NCBI RefSeq assembly: GCF_002220865.2
Contig: NZ_NHRJ02000001.1
Coordinates: 310,001 to 374,000, forward strand
DNA: 64,000 nt
Direction of reading: 5' to 3'
Source: Paenibacillus xerothermodurans
Lineage (GTDB): Bacteria; Bacillota; Bacilli; Paenibacillales; NBRC-103111
In this document: positions 8,914 to 18,725 of the stretch, piece by piece
Position numbering within the stretch: the first letter of the stretch is position 1
Layout: each line of letters starts with the position of its first letter
Program-made: the position numbers and the translations under genes
The notes under the pieces: generated by a model
The model's database searches: none
What the model was told of the DNA's origin: nothing
What the model saw: the letters and a program-made list of their open reading frames with translations, nothing else

Positions 8914-10287
8914 TTAACCGAACGGGAACTTCATTCCCTTACCGAGCTTGCCCTTGAGACCCTTTAGGCCTTTCGCGCCTTTAGGTCCCATCATACCGGA
9001 AAACTGCTTCATCATCTTGCGCATATCATCGAACTGTTTAATAAAACGGTTCACATCTTGTATCGAGTTACCGCTGCCTGCAGCAAGACGCTTGCGGCGG
9101 CTCGGATTCAGCAACACAGGATTTTGCCGCTCTTCCTTGGTCATTGATTTCACAATGGCGGCCACACGTGCCATCTGCTTATCGTCGACCTTAATGTCCT
9201 GCATCCCCTTCATTTTACCGGCGCCCGGCAGCATACCCAAAATCTGATCAAGAGGACCGAGCTTCTTCATCTGTTCCATCTGCTCCAGGAAATCGTCGAA
9301 GGTGAACTCGGCGGTGCGCATCTTCCGCTCCATTTCCTTAGCCTTATCCATATCGATGCCTGCTTGGGCTTTCTCGATCAAGGTGAGCATGTCGCCCATA
9401 CCAAGAATTCTGGAAGCCATACGATCAGGGTGGAACGGCTCGAGCGCATCCATCTTCTCGCCCATCGCTGCGAATTTTATCGGACAGCCGGTCACCGCTT
9501 TAACGGAAATCGCTGCACCACCGCGTGTATCGCTATCGAGTTTGGTGAGCACGACCCCAGAAAGCGCCAGCTGCTTGTGGAAGCTTTCAGCGACGTTGAC
9601 AGCTTCCTGTCCGGTCATCGCATCGACAACCAGAAGCGTTTCATCCGGCTTGATGGCGTCAGCGATGTGCTTCAGCTCATCCATCAGTGCTTCATCAATG
9701 TGCAGCCGTCCCGCGGTATCCATAATGATATAATCGTTTCCGTTATCTTTCGCGTGCTGCAGCGCGTTCTTCGCGATCTCGACCGGGCTGACCTGGTCGC
9801 CCATGGCAAATACCGGTACTTTCAACTGCTCGCCCAGCACCTGAAGCTGCTTAATCGCCGCCGGCCGGTAAATGTCTCCTGCCACCAGCAAAGGCCGGTG
9901 ATTTTGTTGCTGCAGCATCCTGGCCAATTTCCCGGCTGTGGTCGTTTTACCCGCACCCTGCAAGCCAACCATCATGATCACCGTCGGAGGGCGATTGGAC
10001 CGGGCAAGCTTGCTCTGCGTACCGCCCATGAGCTCCGTCAGCTCTTTGTTCACTATGTCTACGACTACCATGGCGGGTGTGAAACTTTGCAGTACTTCCT
10101 GCCCGATAGCGCGTTCTTTCACTTTGGAAACAAACTCTTTTACGACTTTAAAATTGACATCCGCTTCAAGCAGCGCGAGTCGAACTTCGCGCAGCGCTTC
10201 GTTTACATCGTCTTCCGTTAGCTTTCCTTTGCCTTTCAGCTTGCTGAACACGTTCTGCAGTCGGCCTGCTAAACCTTCGAATGCCAT
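8914..10287 (-). CDS. ffh: Signal recognition particle GTPase Ffh
   Basis: The 457-residue protein binds signal sequences and SRP RNA. An N domain (1-90) precedes the GTPase domain with GLQGAGKTTTAG (108-119), the DTAGRLHID switch and TKLDSDTRGG. The methionine-rich M domain follows from about residue 325, with a Gly/Lys-rich tail. Its receptor FtsY lies about 1.1 kb upstream and the regulator YlxM immediately upstream. Confidence 0.98.
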   Translation of the reverse strand: MAFEGLAGRLQNVFSKLKGKGKLTEDDVNEALREVRLALLEADVNFKVVKEFVSKVKERAIGQEVLQSFTPAMVVVDIVNKELTELMGGTQSKLARSNRPPTVIMMVGLQGAGKTTTAGKLARMLQQQNHRPLLVAGDIYRPAAIKQLQVLGEQLKVPVFAMGDQVSPVEIAKNALQHAKDNGNDYIIMDTAGRLHIDEALMDELKHIADAIKPDETLLVVDAMTGQEAVNVAESFHKQLALSGVVLTKLDSDTRGGAAISVKAVTGCPIKFAAMGEKMDALEPFHPDRMASRILGMGDMLTLIEKAQAGIDMDKAKEMERKMRTAEFTFDDFLEQMEQMKKLGPLDQILGMLPGAGKMKGMQDIKVDDKQMARVAAIVKSMTKEERQNPVLLNPSRRKRLAAGSGNSIQDVNRFIKQFDDMRKMMKQFSGMMGPKGAKGLKGLKGKLGKGMKFPFG

Positions 10288-10342
10288 GCGAATTCACCTC
10301 TTTCCGCGTTACTTTGAAATGTGACGCAGATCGCGTGAGCAT

Positions 10343-10693
10343 TTAGTCCAAGCTGTGCAAATGCCCGAGCACGGATCTTGCGACCTGCCGCTGTCGCGGC
10401 GGCAGTTGTTCCGCCACCGCCGCGAGTTGCTGCAAAAGCTGCTGTCTTTGTTCGTGCTTGGCCAACAGCTGCAGCTTAAGCTCATAATCTTCTAATGCGG
10501 TCTCAGCCCGCTTTATATGCTCATATACCGCCTGACGGCTGATTTGGAACTCAGCAGCGATTTCGCCAAGCGAATAATCATCATAGAAATAATATCTCAA
10601 AAATGTCTGCTGTTTTTCCGTTAAAAGCTTTCCGTAAAAATCAACCAGCAGGTTCATCCGGTTTGTCTTTTCTAGCACGTTTTCTTCTGTCAC
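10343..10693 (-). CDS. ylxM: YlxM, HTH protein associated with SRP genes
   Basis: The 116-residue protein has a sigma-70 region-4-like helix-turn-helix: [20 protein letters not shown] followed by [11 protein letters not shown]. In streptococci YlxM stimulates SRP GTPase activity. Start is GTG 10693 with a GGAGGCGAGG ribosome binding site. A near-consensus promoter lies 50 nt upstream, so it heads the ffh operon. Confidence 0.95.
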   Translation of the reverse strand: MTEENVLEKTNRMNLLVDFYGKLLTEKQQTFLRYYFYDDYSLGEIAAEFQISRQAVYEHIKRAETALEDYELKLQLLAKHEQRQQLLQQLAAVAEQLPPRQRQVARSVLGHLHSLD

Positions 10694-10744
10694 AGTGCCT
10701 CGCCTCCGTTAAGGTAAAACACTTTACAGCACATAACAGTACAT

Positions 10745-10773
10745 ATCATACTGAAAACGAAGCAGGATGTCAA
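10745..10773 (-). promoter_or_regulatory. Sigma-A promoter of the ylxM-ffh operon
   Basis: A perfect TTGACA (10773-10768) and TATGAT (10750-10745) are separated by 17 nt. Transcription would begin about 45 nt before the ylxM GTG. Confidence 0.85.
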
Positions 10774-11015
10774 GCGTCTTTCCTTGTCACCTAAGATATA
10801 CTTGTTTGAGCAGAAGTGATTGCGCCTGCGTGCTCGCGGTTACCACAATTTGAACCCGAGCACGATCACGAAGGAGCTTGCCGCTGGCGCAGCTGAGCCG
10901 CCGCATGCGCGGGATTGAAGCCCACTGCTTATGTGCTGGGCACGAACAGCAAGAATTGCTCCACTGCGCGAGACGGGCGGCACCCGTCAAATTACGCTTA
11001 GCCAAGTGCCAAACA

Positions 11016-11142
11016 ACCGAAAACGGCATCACCATCGCCCAGCTGCGCTGCACGGCGTGACATTCTGTTGAATTGCGCGCCATGAGCCGCACAGACACGG
11101 GATTACCGCCGCTGCTGTGCGGCACGGCCTGATGCCCCGTGG
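11016..11142. repeat. Direct repeat copy 1 (127 bp)
   Basis: It differs from copy 2 by two base substitutions and one single-base gap, so the duplication is recent or conserved. The unit contains a GCCGCTGCTGTGCGGC hairpin near its right end. Confidence 0.9.
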
Positions 11143-11167
11143 CATTACTCTACGGCGTCAGCCATAC

Positions 11168-11295
11168 ACCGAAAACGGCATCACCATCGCCCAGCTGCGC
11201 TGCATGGCGTGACATTCTGTTGAATTGCGCGCCATGAGCCGCACAGACACGGCATTACCGCCGCTGCTGTGCGGCACGGCCCTGATGCCCCGTGG
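11168..11295. repeat. Direct repeat copy 2 (128 bp)
   Basis: Same orientation as copy 1, starting 152 bp further on, with 25 bp of different sequence between them. The one-base length difference breaks any shared reading frame, which argues against coding. Confidence 0.9.
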
Positions 11296-11392
11296 AAACT
11301 GGTCTACACCATGCATACTAGCGAGACCGTATCTGGCATCTGCACGGCAAGCCCCCAACCACATGAAGCTGCGCTCGTTTCAAACGGCTAAA

Positions 11393-11418
11393 GCCGGTCA
11401 ATGCGCACATCGACCGGC
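11393..11418 (-). terminator. Weak terminator-like hairpin after ftsY
   Basis: Perfect arms GCCGGTC/GACCGGC around a 12-nt loop, 10 nt past the ftsY stop, but only three T follow on the minus strand. Confidence 0.4.
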
Positions 11419-11427
11419 CCTTAGTGC

Positions 11428-12435
11428 CTATACCTTTTGAGATTGTGTGTCCTCGTTCGCTTCGTCAGCGATCCACTTGCTAAATAGCGCGCCGACAAAT
11501 TGCTCCGAGTCGAACGGCTGTAAATCATCCATTTTTTCTCCCAGACCAACGTACTTGACCGGCAGCTGCAATTCCTGCCTGATAGCCACCACGATCCCGC
11601 CCTTGGACGTGCCGTCCAGCTTGGTCAGAACCAGTCCTGTCAAGCCCGACTTTGCGTCGAACATTTTCGCCTGGCTGAGCGCGTTTTGACCGGTAGTTGC
11701 ATCCAGCACCAATAAGACCTCATGCGGTGCTTCCGGCACCTCACGGCGGATCACGCGGTAAATTTTGTTCAGCTCTTCCATGAGATTCACTTTGTTCTGC
11801 AAGCGGCCGGCCGTGTCACACAGCAGAACGTCTACACCCCTGTTTTTGGCCGCGTGCAGCGCATCGTACATCACAGCTGCCGGGTCAGATCCCGCCTGCT
11901 GTTTAATTACATCTACGCCTGCCCGCTGTCCCCAGGCTTCGAGCTGCTCGATCGCGCCGGCACGGAATGTGTCTCCGGCAGCGAGAAGAACCTTTTTTCC
12001 CTGCGATTTCAGCCGATGCGCCAGCTTGCCGATGGTGGTCGTTTTACCAACGCCGTTGACACCGACAAATAAAATCACAGTGAGGCCGGAATCCGCCATA
12101 CGGAGATCCGCATTTTCTTCCCCTTTCAGCAACGCGACCAGCATTTCCGAAAGAATCGGCTGCAGCTGGCTTGGCTCCTCGATCTTCCTTTTGCGTACTT
12201 CGGTGCGCAGATCCTCGATCAACTTCAATACCGTATTTACACCCACATCGGCGCCGATCAAAATTTCCTCCAGTTCCTCGTAAAAATCCTCATCGATTTT
12301 TTTCCGCCGACTGAACAAATCTTCCACACGCTCGACGAACACATCACGCGTTTTAGTCAGGCCTTCCTTGAACTTATTCGTGACTGCCTCGGTCTTCGTG
12401 GAAATACTGTCCTTTAACCGTTTAAAAAAACTCAT
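11428..12435 (-). CDS. ftsY: Signal recognition particle receptor FtsY
   Basis: The 335-residue GTPase docks SRP at the membrane. It has a short charged N-terminal region instead of a long acidic A domain, then the NG domain with GVNGVGKTT (125-133), CDTAGRLQNK and TKLDGTSKGG. I start at ATG 12435 (MSFFKRLKDS), preceded by GGAGGGCGG; an upstream in-frame start would add 57 unrelated residues. It follows smc across a 209-bp gap in which I see no gene. Confidence 0.97.
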   Translation of the reverse strand: MSFFKRLKDSISTKTEAVTNKFKEGLTKTRDVFVERVEDLFSRRKKIDEDFYEELEEILIGADVGVNTVLKLIEDLRTEVRKRKIEEPSQLQPILSEMLVALLKGEENADLRMADSGLTVILFVGVNGVGKTTTIGKLAHRLKSQGKKVLLAAGDTFRAGAIEQLEAWGQRAGVDVIKQQAGSDPAAVMYDALHAAKNRGVDVLLCDTAGRLQNKVNLMEELNKIYRVIRREVPEAPHEVLLVLDATTGQNALSQAKMFDAKSGLTGLVLTKLDGTSKGGIVVAIRQELQLPVKYVGLGEKMDDLQPFDSEQFVGALFSKWIADEANEDTQSQKV

Positions 12436-12644
12436 GGGCTTCCGCCCTCCTCGTCTTATATTAGTTGATGATGCTCGCCAGCGGACGAACGCCCGCAGTC
12501 GGGGAAATCCCATGAACGCCACGCCGTCGGCAAACCATGTGCTACAGGGGCGGTACGGCACACCGAGCGTAATGGGCGCGGCACAACGCTCCGAGAAGGA
12601 ATCCATCGGTATTAACAGCCGCCTCTCTCTTTCATGCAGGAGAG

Positions 12645-15600
12645 TTAGCTGGCGATGAACGCCTCGTCTTCCTCCAACCGGACGGATACCAGCTTCGATA
12701 CGCCGCCCTCTTCCATTGTAACGCCATACAGGACATCCGCTTCCTCCATCGTCCCCTTGCGGTGAGTGACAACGATAAATTGAGTCTGTTGGGAAAACTC
12801 GCGCAGATATTCCGCAAACCGGGTCACGTTCGCTTCATCCAACGCTGCTTCCACCTCGTCCAAGACACAGAACGGCACCGGCTTCACGCGGATAATAGAG
12901 AAAAGCAGAGCAATGGCAGTGAGCGCTCGCTCGCCGCCCGAGAGCAGCTGTAAGTTCTGCAGCTTTTTGCCCGGCGGCTGCGCCACGATTTCAATACCCG
13001 TATCCAGCAGGCTGTCCGGCTCAGATAAGATTAAATCGGCACGTCCTCCGCCGAATAGTTTCGCGAACACCACCACAAAGTGCGATCGAATCGAATCAAA
13101 TGTGACGCGGAAACGCTTGGCCATTTCCTCATCCATCTCGCGGATCACTTGATACAGCGTCGTCTTGGCTTCGACCAAATCATTCTTCTGCTCGCTTAAA
13201 AACTCAAACCGTTCATTGACGCGCTGAAATTCCTCTATCGCGCCGAGGTTCACCTCACCCAGGATCGCAATTTCCCGCTTGATCTCGCGCACGGCATTTT
13301 GTGCGCCCAATACATCGTCCGGCACAGGATAGCGCTCCTTGGCCAGCTCGTAGCTCAGCTCATATTCGTCTGCAAGCTTCTTTAACAAATTCTCAAGCTC
13401 GACATCTAAACGAGCTACCCGTACTTCCGCTTGGTGCAGCTGCTCTTCCACCTGACGCAGGTGGTTTCGCTCTTCACGCGTCTTGTTCTGCTCGTGCTCG
13501 AGCTTTTGCTGCCATTCGGTGCGCGAAGCTCGTTTCATATCCAGCTGTTCGGAACACTTCTGCTTCTTCAGCTTTAGGTCGTTCAGCTGTTCGATTTGCC
13601 GTACCGACTCCTGCTCGTGATTCGACATATCCTGTTCCAGCTGCTCCACTAAGCTGTGGTTTAAATCAAGCTCATTCTGCATGTCCGCCAGCTCGCTCTT
13701 TAAGCGGCGTTCCTGATCCAACAGCGACTGCTTTTCCTGAGAATGCGCAGCGACCTTGATTTTCAGGTCGGTGAGCTGCGTCTGCAGCTCCTCCTTAGCC
13801 TGTTCGCCCGCTTTACGGGAGAGCTCCGCCTCCCGGATAGCCTGCTGAACGACAGCCTCTTCTTCCTGCAGACGTTGCAATTTCTCCAGCGCAGCCGCAC
13901 GCCTGCTTTCCAGCTCGCTCCGCTCCGTGCCCAGCGTGTCGCTGTCCTGACCATACAACGCCAGCTGCTCGGCAACTTGCTTGCTCTCTTGCTGCAGCGG
14001 CTGTAGGCCCGCCCGGATTTGCTGTTCTTCAATACGCAGTGTTTGACCTGCTTCACGCAGCTCTTCCAGTTTGCCTGCGTCCAGCATGATGTCCTTGCCC
14101 ACCTGTTCCGCCTTACTGCGCAAGTGCTGCAGCTGCTTCTCCGACTCGCTGATTTCCTTATCCAGTTCTTCAATCTGCCGTTGCCGGCTCAGTAGGCTTG
14201 TCGTTTTCCTGTGCTGGCTGCCTCCTGTCATGGAGCCGCCCGGATTGACAACATCACCATCCAAGGTCACAATCCGGTACCGGTATTGAACTTTAGCTGC
14301 GATGCGATTCGCCACCTCCAGTTGGCTGGCGATGATCACGTTCCCCAGCAGGCTGCCTATGATGTTACGATACGTATCGTCAAATTGAACCAAATCGACA
14401 CCGATGCCTACAAAACCATCCAGCCCTTCGATCGATCGCTTCTCCATCTCCGGTATGGATCGGCTGCGTATAACATCAAGCGGCAAAAACGTCGCACGGC
14501 CCAGCTGTCTCTTTTTTAAAAATCCAATTGCTTCCCGCCCGTTCACTTCGTTATCGACAACCACATGCTGCAGCGCGCCGCCCAACGCGGTTTCTACAGC
14601 GGTTTCCATGTGTGCCGGCACCTTTACCAGCTCTGCCACTGCACCGTGAATCCCGCGCAGGTCCCGACGGTCCTTGGCTTTCAGCACTTCTTTAACCCCA
14701 TGCATAAAGCCGTCGTAATCATTAGCCATCTCATGCATTGTGTCACGTCGGGAAACTAAGGTATTCAGCTTCTGTTCCCATTTGCGCACAGTCGATTGCG
14801 TCTCCTCAGACAGCAGTTGTTTCGACTTCAGCCCTTGGCTGAGTGTCATATATTGATTGCGTACTGCATCGATCTTCTGGACCACCTCGGATAAACGCTG
14901 CTCCAGCTGAATCTTGCGGACCGCTATACTTTCCTGCTGATCCTTCCATTTGCGGCTCTCTTCCGTCAGGCGTTCTGAACGACGGCCGAGCGCTTCAAGC
15001 TGCTGCTCCGCATAACGGATTTCGTTACGGGCGTTCGCCATTTCATTCAGTGTCTCCAGCAATTCACCCTTCAGCCTGTCTTCTTCACCGCTGCCGATAC
15101 CGCCAGCCACACCGAGCAGCCTGTCCTCTTCGGCTTTCAGCTTTGCCTGAAATATAATCAATTCCTCAGAAATCGCCGCGATCTTGTCTCGAAACAGCGT
15201 TAGATCCGCTTGCTTCTCGACTATTCGTTGTTCCTGCTGTGCAACCGCCTGCTGCAGCTGAGCTTGATTCGATGAATAGTTTTTCTTGCGCTCCTTTAAT
15301 ACCTCTCCCTGGCCCTCGCACTTCTCAAAATCCTCACTCAGCTGCAGTAAATGCGCCTGAAGCTGTTCTATCTCTTCTTCGAGCTGACGAGTTTGCCACC
15401 GATGCTTCTCCAAGTGTGCATCGTGCTGCCCAACAACAGTGGCCAGTTCAAGTTGCTCCTGCTTCAATGTCTCAAGCTTGGCGTTCGTCTGCGACCAGGA
15501 AGCATATATTTGTTCAATCTGGTATACGTACATGGCGATCTCATTGCTTTTCAGCTGTGCTTTCAGTTCTTTAAAACGGATCGCTTTTTCAGACTGCACG

Positions 15601-16217
15601 CGCAACGGCTCAATCTGGTCTTCCAGTTCCGTCACCAAATCGTGTATACGGAGTAAATTTTGTTCTGTTTCGTCCAGCTTTTTTTCTGTTTCGCGTTTGC
15701 GCGATTTATATTTGACAATGCCCGACGCCTCTTCGAAAATGCCGCGGCGGTCTTCCGATTTTGTGCTTAAAATTTCCTCGATGCGTCCTTGCCCAATAAT
15801 CGAATAAGCTTCTTTTCCAATACCTGTATCCATGAACAGCTCCGTAATATCCCGCAATCTGCATGGCTGCTTATTAATAAGGTATTCGCTGTCACCGCTG
15901 CGGTGAACGCGGCGCGTTACCGTGACCTCGTTATAGTCGAGAGAGAGCGACTGATCCGAGTTGTCGAGCGTGAGTGAAACCTCTCCGTAATTGACCGCTT
16001 TGCGTGCATCGCTGCCGGCGAATATAATATCTTCCATTTTGCCGCCACGTAAGCTCCGGGCGCTTTGTTCACCCAGTACCCAGCGGATCCCATCGGAAAT
16101 ATTACTCTTACCACTTCCGTTAGGCCCAACTACAGCCGTGATGCCTTGGACAAATTCCAGCTCCGTTTTGTCGGCAAATGATTTAAAACCAGCCAGCTCA
16201 ATACGCTTCAAAAACAT
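12645..16217 (-). CDS. smc: Chromosome segregation ATPase SMC
   Basis: The 1190-residue protein has the complete SMC plan: N-terminal Walker A GPNGSGKSN (31-39), a first coiled coil, a hinge near residues 500-680 with the GxxGxxGG-like part DGDVVNPGGSMTGGS, a second coiled coil, then the ABC signature LLSGGERALTAIAL and Walker B CVLDEVEAALDEAN. It forms condensin with ScpAB. I start at ATG 16217 behind AGAGGTGAG; an upstream frame extension of 25 residues is non-homologous. A promoter candidate lies in the short gap after rnc. Confidence 0.98.
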   Translation of the reverse strand: MFLKRIELAGFKSFADKTELEFVQGITAVVGPNGSGKSNISDGIRWVLGEQSARSLRGGKMEDIIFAGSDARKAVNYGEVSLTLDNSDQSLSLDYNEVTVTRRVHRSGDSEYLINKQPCRLRDITELFMDTGIGKEAYSIIGQGRIEEILSTKSEDRRGIFEEASGIVKYKSRKRETEKKLDETEQNLLRIHDLVTELEDQIEPLRVQSEKAIRFKELKAQLKSNEIAMYVYQIEQIYASWSQTNAKLETLKQEQLELATVVGQHDAHLEKHRWQTRQLEEEIEQLQAHLLQLSEDFEKCEGQGEVLKERKKNYSSNQAQLQQAVAQQEQRIVEKQADLTLFRDKIAAISEELIIFQAKLKAEEDRLLGVAGGIGSGEEDRLKGELLETLNEMANARNEIRYAEQQLEALGRRSERLTEESRKWKDQQESIAVRKIQLEQRLSEVVQKIDAVRNQYMTLSQGLKSKQLLSEETQSTVRKWEQKLNTLVSRRDTMHEMANDYDGFMHGVKEVLKAKDRRDLRGIHGAVAELVKVPAHMETAVETALGGALQHVVVDNEVNGREAIGFLKKRQLGRATFLPLDVIRSRSIPEMEKRSIEGLDGFVGIGVDLVQFDDTYRNIIGSLLGNVIIASQLEVANRIAAKVQYRYRIVTLDGDVVNPGGSMTGGSQHRKTTSLLSRQRQIEELDKEISESEKQLQHLRSKAEQVGKDIMLDAGKLEELREAGQTLRIEEQQIRAGLQPLQQESKQVAEQLALYGQDSDTLGTERSELESRRAAALEKLQRLQEEEAVVQQAIREAELSRKAGEQAKEELQTQLTDLKIKVAAHSQEKQSLLDQERRLKSELADMQNELDLNHSLVEQLEQDMSNHEQESVRQIEQLNDLKLKKQKCSEQLDMKRASRTEWQQKLEHEQNKTREERNHLRQVEEQLHQAEVRVARLDVELENLLKKLADEYELSYELAKERYPVPDDVLGAQNAVREIKREIAILGEVNLGAIEEFQRVNERFEFLSEQKNDLVEAKTTLYQVIREMDEEMAKRFRVTFDSIRSHFVVVFAKLFGGGRADLILSEPDSLLDTGIEIVAQPPGKKLQNLQLLSGGERALTAIALLFSIIRVKPVPFCVLDEVEAALDEANVTRFAEYLREFSQQTQFIVVTHRKGTMEEADVLYGVTMEEGGVSKLVSVRLEEDEAFIAS

Positions 16218-16235
16218 TGTCTCACCTCTGCCGCT

Positions 16236-16264
16236 ATTGTACCATACATGGCCTGGCCGTTGAA
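16236..16264 (-). promoter_or_regulatory. Candidate promoter for smc-ftsY
   Basis: TACAAT (16241-16236), with TGG immediately upstream as an extended -10, lies 17 nt from a poor -35 TTCAAC. It sits between the rnc terminator and smc. Confidence 0.45.
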
Positions 16265-16290
16265 CCTGCCCCGGTTCGCACCAACTGCAC

Positions 16291-16332
16291 AAAAAAATGC
16301 ACCGTAGTCAGCTGTCAAGCCGCTCCGATGCA
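16291..16332 (-). terminator. Terminator after rnc
   Basis: On the minus strand TGCATCG pairs with CGGTGCA (one G-U) around a 21-nt loop and is followed by seven T. It would end the fapR-to-rnc transcript. Confidence 0.65.
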
Positions 16333-16352
16333 TCTGTGCTGTTGTTGACCAG

Positions 16353-17051
16353 CTACCGTATATCAACGTTCAAAGCTTCCAGCGCCCTTGCCGCCGCGTG
16401 CTGCTCCGCTTCCTTCTTCGAGCGGCCGCTGCCTTGGCCCAAGAGTGTATCATTCACCCAAACCTGCGCCACAAACTCACGTTCGTGGGCCGGCCCACGC
16501 TCGTCGACGATTTTATACTCCAAATTCCCCATCGTATGCTGCTGAGTGTACTCTTGCAGTTGGGTCTTGAAATCGACCGTCAGCAGCTTGCCTTGGTGCG
16601 GCAGGTTCGGAAAAAGATGCTTTCGAAGAAATACTTTCACCACTTCGAGCCCTTGATCCAAATATAAAGCTCCAATGAACGATTCAAAGACATCAGCAAG
16701 GAGTGCAGGCCGCATGCGTCCGCCTGTCAGTTCTTCACCTTTTCCGAGCAAAACATAGCTGCCGAATTCCAACTCCTCAGCGAAATTCACCAGTGACGGC
16801 TCGCATACGATCGACGCTCTGAGCTTCGTTAATTCACCTTCCGAGCGGTCGGGGTAAGTGTCATATAAATACTCGGACACGGTTAGCTCCAGCACCGCAT
16901 CACCCAAAAACTCAAGCCGTTCATTGTCCTTGTGATTGCCGATTCTATGTTCGTTGACATAAGAAGAATGCGTGAATGCTTGCCTCAACAGCTCAGGCTT
17001 GCCGAACTGTATATCCAGCGCCGCCTGCAGTTTTTTCAGGTTTCGATGCAT
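16353..17051 (-). CDS. rnc: Ribonuclease III
   Basis: The 232-residue enzyme cuts double-stranded RNA in rRNA and mRNA processing. The signature [10 protein letters not shown] (44-53) lies in the N-terminal catalytic domain, and a dsRNA-binding domain ends the protein ([20 protein letters not shown]). I use ATG 17051. A GTG 8 codons upstream is in frame but lies 1 nt after the nearest GGAGG. The start is uncertain because a run of nine G separates the GGAGG from the ATG. Confidence 0.95.
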   Translation of the reverse strand: MHRNLKKLQAALDIQFGKPELLRQAFTHSSYVNEHRIGNHKDNERLEFLGDAVLELTVSEYLYDTYPDRSEGELTKLRASIVCEPSLVNFAEELEFGSYVLLGKGEELTGGRMRPALLADVFESFIGALYLDQGLEVVKVFLRKHLFPNLPHQGKLLTVDFKTQLQEYTQQHTMGNLEYKIVDERGPAHEREFVAQVWVNDTLLGQGSGRSKKEAEQHAAARALEALNVDIR

Positions 17052-17111
17052 GCTATAACCCCCCCCCGACTTCACACCTCCGGTTACTTAGTATTAATCC
17101 CCAAAGATGAA

Positions 17112-18350
17112 TTATTCTTCGTATTTTTGCAAAATGATCGTAGCGTTGTGCCCGCCAAAGCCGAAGGAGTTGGACATCACAACACGTAAGTCTGCCTGTC
17201 TTGGAGTATTTGGCACATAATCGAGATCGCACTCAGGATCCTGATTTTCAATGTTAATTGTGGGCGGGATATACCCGGTTGTCAGCGCCAAACCGCAGAT
17301 TAACGCTTCCACCCCACCTGCAGCGCCGAGCAAATGCCCGGTCATCGATTTCGTTGAACTTATCGCGACTTTGTATGCATGGTCGCCGAGAGCCTTCTTG
17401 ATGGCAGCCGTTTCAGAGCGGTCGCCTACCGGTGTGGAAGTACCATGGGCGTTGATGTAATCAATTTCTTCTACAGGGATACCGGCATCTTTGATGGCTT
17501 TCACCATGCAGCGTGCAGCGCCATCGGGATCCGGATCGGTCATGTGGTGCGCATCACCACTCATTCCGTAGCCAATCACTTCACCGTAAATACGCGCACC
17601 TCGCTTCTGTGCGTGCTCAAGCGATTCCAGGATCAGTATCCCCGAGCCCTCGCCCATGACGAACCCGTCACGGTCAATATCAAACGGTCTGCTTGCTTTC
17701 TCCGGCTCATCGTTGCGTGTGGACATAGCGCGCAGCGCGCAGAAGCCGGCTACGCCTGTCGGAGTAATGGTCGCTTCCGCTCCACCGCAGATCATGACAT
17801 CCGCGTCACCACGCTGGATCATTTTATATGAATCTCCGATGGAATGCGTACCTGTCGCACATGCTGTGACCGCGGTGCTATTCGGTCCTTTGGCGCCGGT
17901 CATCATAGAGATTTGGCCTGATGCCATGTTGGCAATCATCATCGGAATGAAAAACGGGCTGACACGTTTCGGCCCCTTCTCGAGCAGGATTTTGTGCTGC
18001 TCTTCCCATGTTGACAGACCACCGATGCCTGAGCCTACATACACGCCAACCCGCTCAGGATCGGTATCCTGCTGTACGTCGAGCCCCGCGTCCTTGAGAG
18101 CTGCCAGGCTCGCAGCTACAGCAAACTGCACGAAACGATCCATTCGGCGAGCTTCCTTCTTATCGAAATACTGTGCAGGGTCAAAGTTTTTCACCTCAGC
18201 GGCAATACGTGTCGGATAGTCCGACACGTCGAACAATTCTATCATGCCAACTCCGGATTTCCCCGCCATCAGGTTGCCCCAGAATGTTTCCAGATCATGC
18301 CCTAAGGCGGTCATGACGCCCATACCTGTAATAACGACTCTTTGCTTCAC
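17112..18350 (-). CDS. fabF: Beta-ketoacyl-ACP synthase II
   Basis: The 412-residue condensing enzyme elongates acyl-ACP in type II fatty acid synthesis. The catalytic triad is Cys164 (TACATGTHS), His302 ([11 protein letters not shown]) and His339 ([12 protein letters not shown]). It is the seventh fatty-acid gene in the fapR operon and is followed by rnc. A long stem-loop without a T-run separates it from acpP. Confidence 0.97.
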   Translation of the reverse strand: MKQRVVITGMGVMTALGHDLETFWGNLMAGKSGVGMIELFDVSDYPTRIAAEVKNFDPAQYFDKKEARRMDRFVQFAVAASLAALKDAGLDVQQDTDPERVGVYVGSGIGGLSTWEEQHKILLEKGPKRVSPFFIPMMIANMASGQISMMTGAKGPNSTAVTACATGTHSIGDSYKMIQRGDADVMICGGAEATITPTGVAGFCALRAMSTRNDEPEKASRPFDIDRDGFVMGEGSGILILESLEHAQKRGARIYGEVIGYGMSGDAHHMTDPDPDGAARCMVKAIKDAGIPVEEIDYINAHGTSTPVGDRSETAAIKKALGDHAYKVAISSTKSMTGHLLGAAGGVEALICGLALTTGYIPPTINIENQDPECDLDYVPNTPRQADLRVVMSNSFGFGGHNATIILQKYEE

Positions 18351-18429
18351 TGAAACTCACCTCTATCTAAAATAACGACGTTATGTAAGCGGCTTGTATA
18401 TAAAAACGTTCAACGAATCTTGAATGGAG

Positions 18430-18462
18430 ATAAGTCCCGTCAATGGAGACAACGGGACTTAT
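18430..18462 (-). other. Strong stem-loop between acpP and fabF
   Basis: An 11-bp perfect stem ATAAGTCCCGT/ACGGGACTTAT with an 11-nt loop starts 5 nt after the acpP stop. The bases that follow (CTCCATTCAAG) are not T-rich, so a simple terminator is unlikely; mRNA stabilisation or processing of the abundant acpP message is the more likely role. Confidence 0.65.
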
Positions 18463-18467
18463 GTCAC

Positions 18468-18704
18468 TTACGTATGAGATTTTTTTATGTACTCAACTAC
18501 TTGACCTACAGTAGTGATTTTCTCTGCGTCTTCGTCAGAGATTTCCATATCAAACTCATCTTCTAATTCCATGACCAATTCTACTACATCTAGAGAATCA
18601 GCGCCTAAATCATCCTTAAAAGATGCTTCGAGGGTTACTTCAGCCTCATCAACACCAAGACGATCGATGACGATACGTTTTACACGATCCAAAACATCGG
18701 ACAT
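18468..18704 (-). CDS. acpP: Acyl carrier protein
   Basis: The 78-residue acidic protein carries growing acyl chains on 4'-phosphopantetheine at Ser37 of [12 protein letters not shown]. Start ATG 18704 follows AGAGGAGGTGAA. Its own -10 element and the downstream stem-loop suggest separate high-level expression within the fab operon. Confidence 0.98.
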   Translation of the reverse strand: MSDVLDRVKRIVIDRLGVDEAEVTLEASFKDDLGADSLDVVELVMELEDEFDMEISDEDAEKITTVGQVVEYIKKSHT

Positions 18705-18725
18705 CCGGTTCACCTCCTCTTTGGT

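Larger units (their letters stand above)
10774..11427. other. Non-coding region between ftsY and ylxM with a duplicated unit
   Basis: No reading frame here on either strand matches anything I recognise. The longest (112 codons, minus strand) crosses the duplicated unit and shows no domain or credible ribosome binding site. The stretch holds two near-identical 127-128 bp units, a small GACGGG/CCCGTC hairpin at 10972-10988, and a weak terminator-like hairpin just after ftsY. It interrupts the otherwise tight ftsY-ylxM-ffh order of Bacillota. Confidence 0.7.

Noticed and set aside
9364-10221. A 285-codon plus-strand frame antisense to ffh
   Set aside because: Codon shadow of ffh with implausible composition.
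10787-11125. A 112-codon minus-strand frame in the ftsY-ylxM gap
   Set aside because: No recognisable domain, no ribosome binding site, odd Cys/Arg/Ser-rich composition, and the repeated unit inside it is frame-shifted in the second copy.
10774-11427. SRP RNA (scRNA) gene next to ftsY/ffh
   Set aside because: The conserved GGAAG/GNRA domain-IV features are not seen in this stretch.
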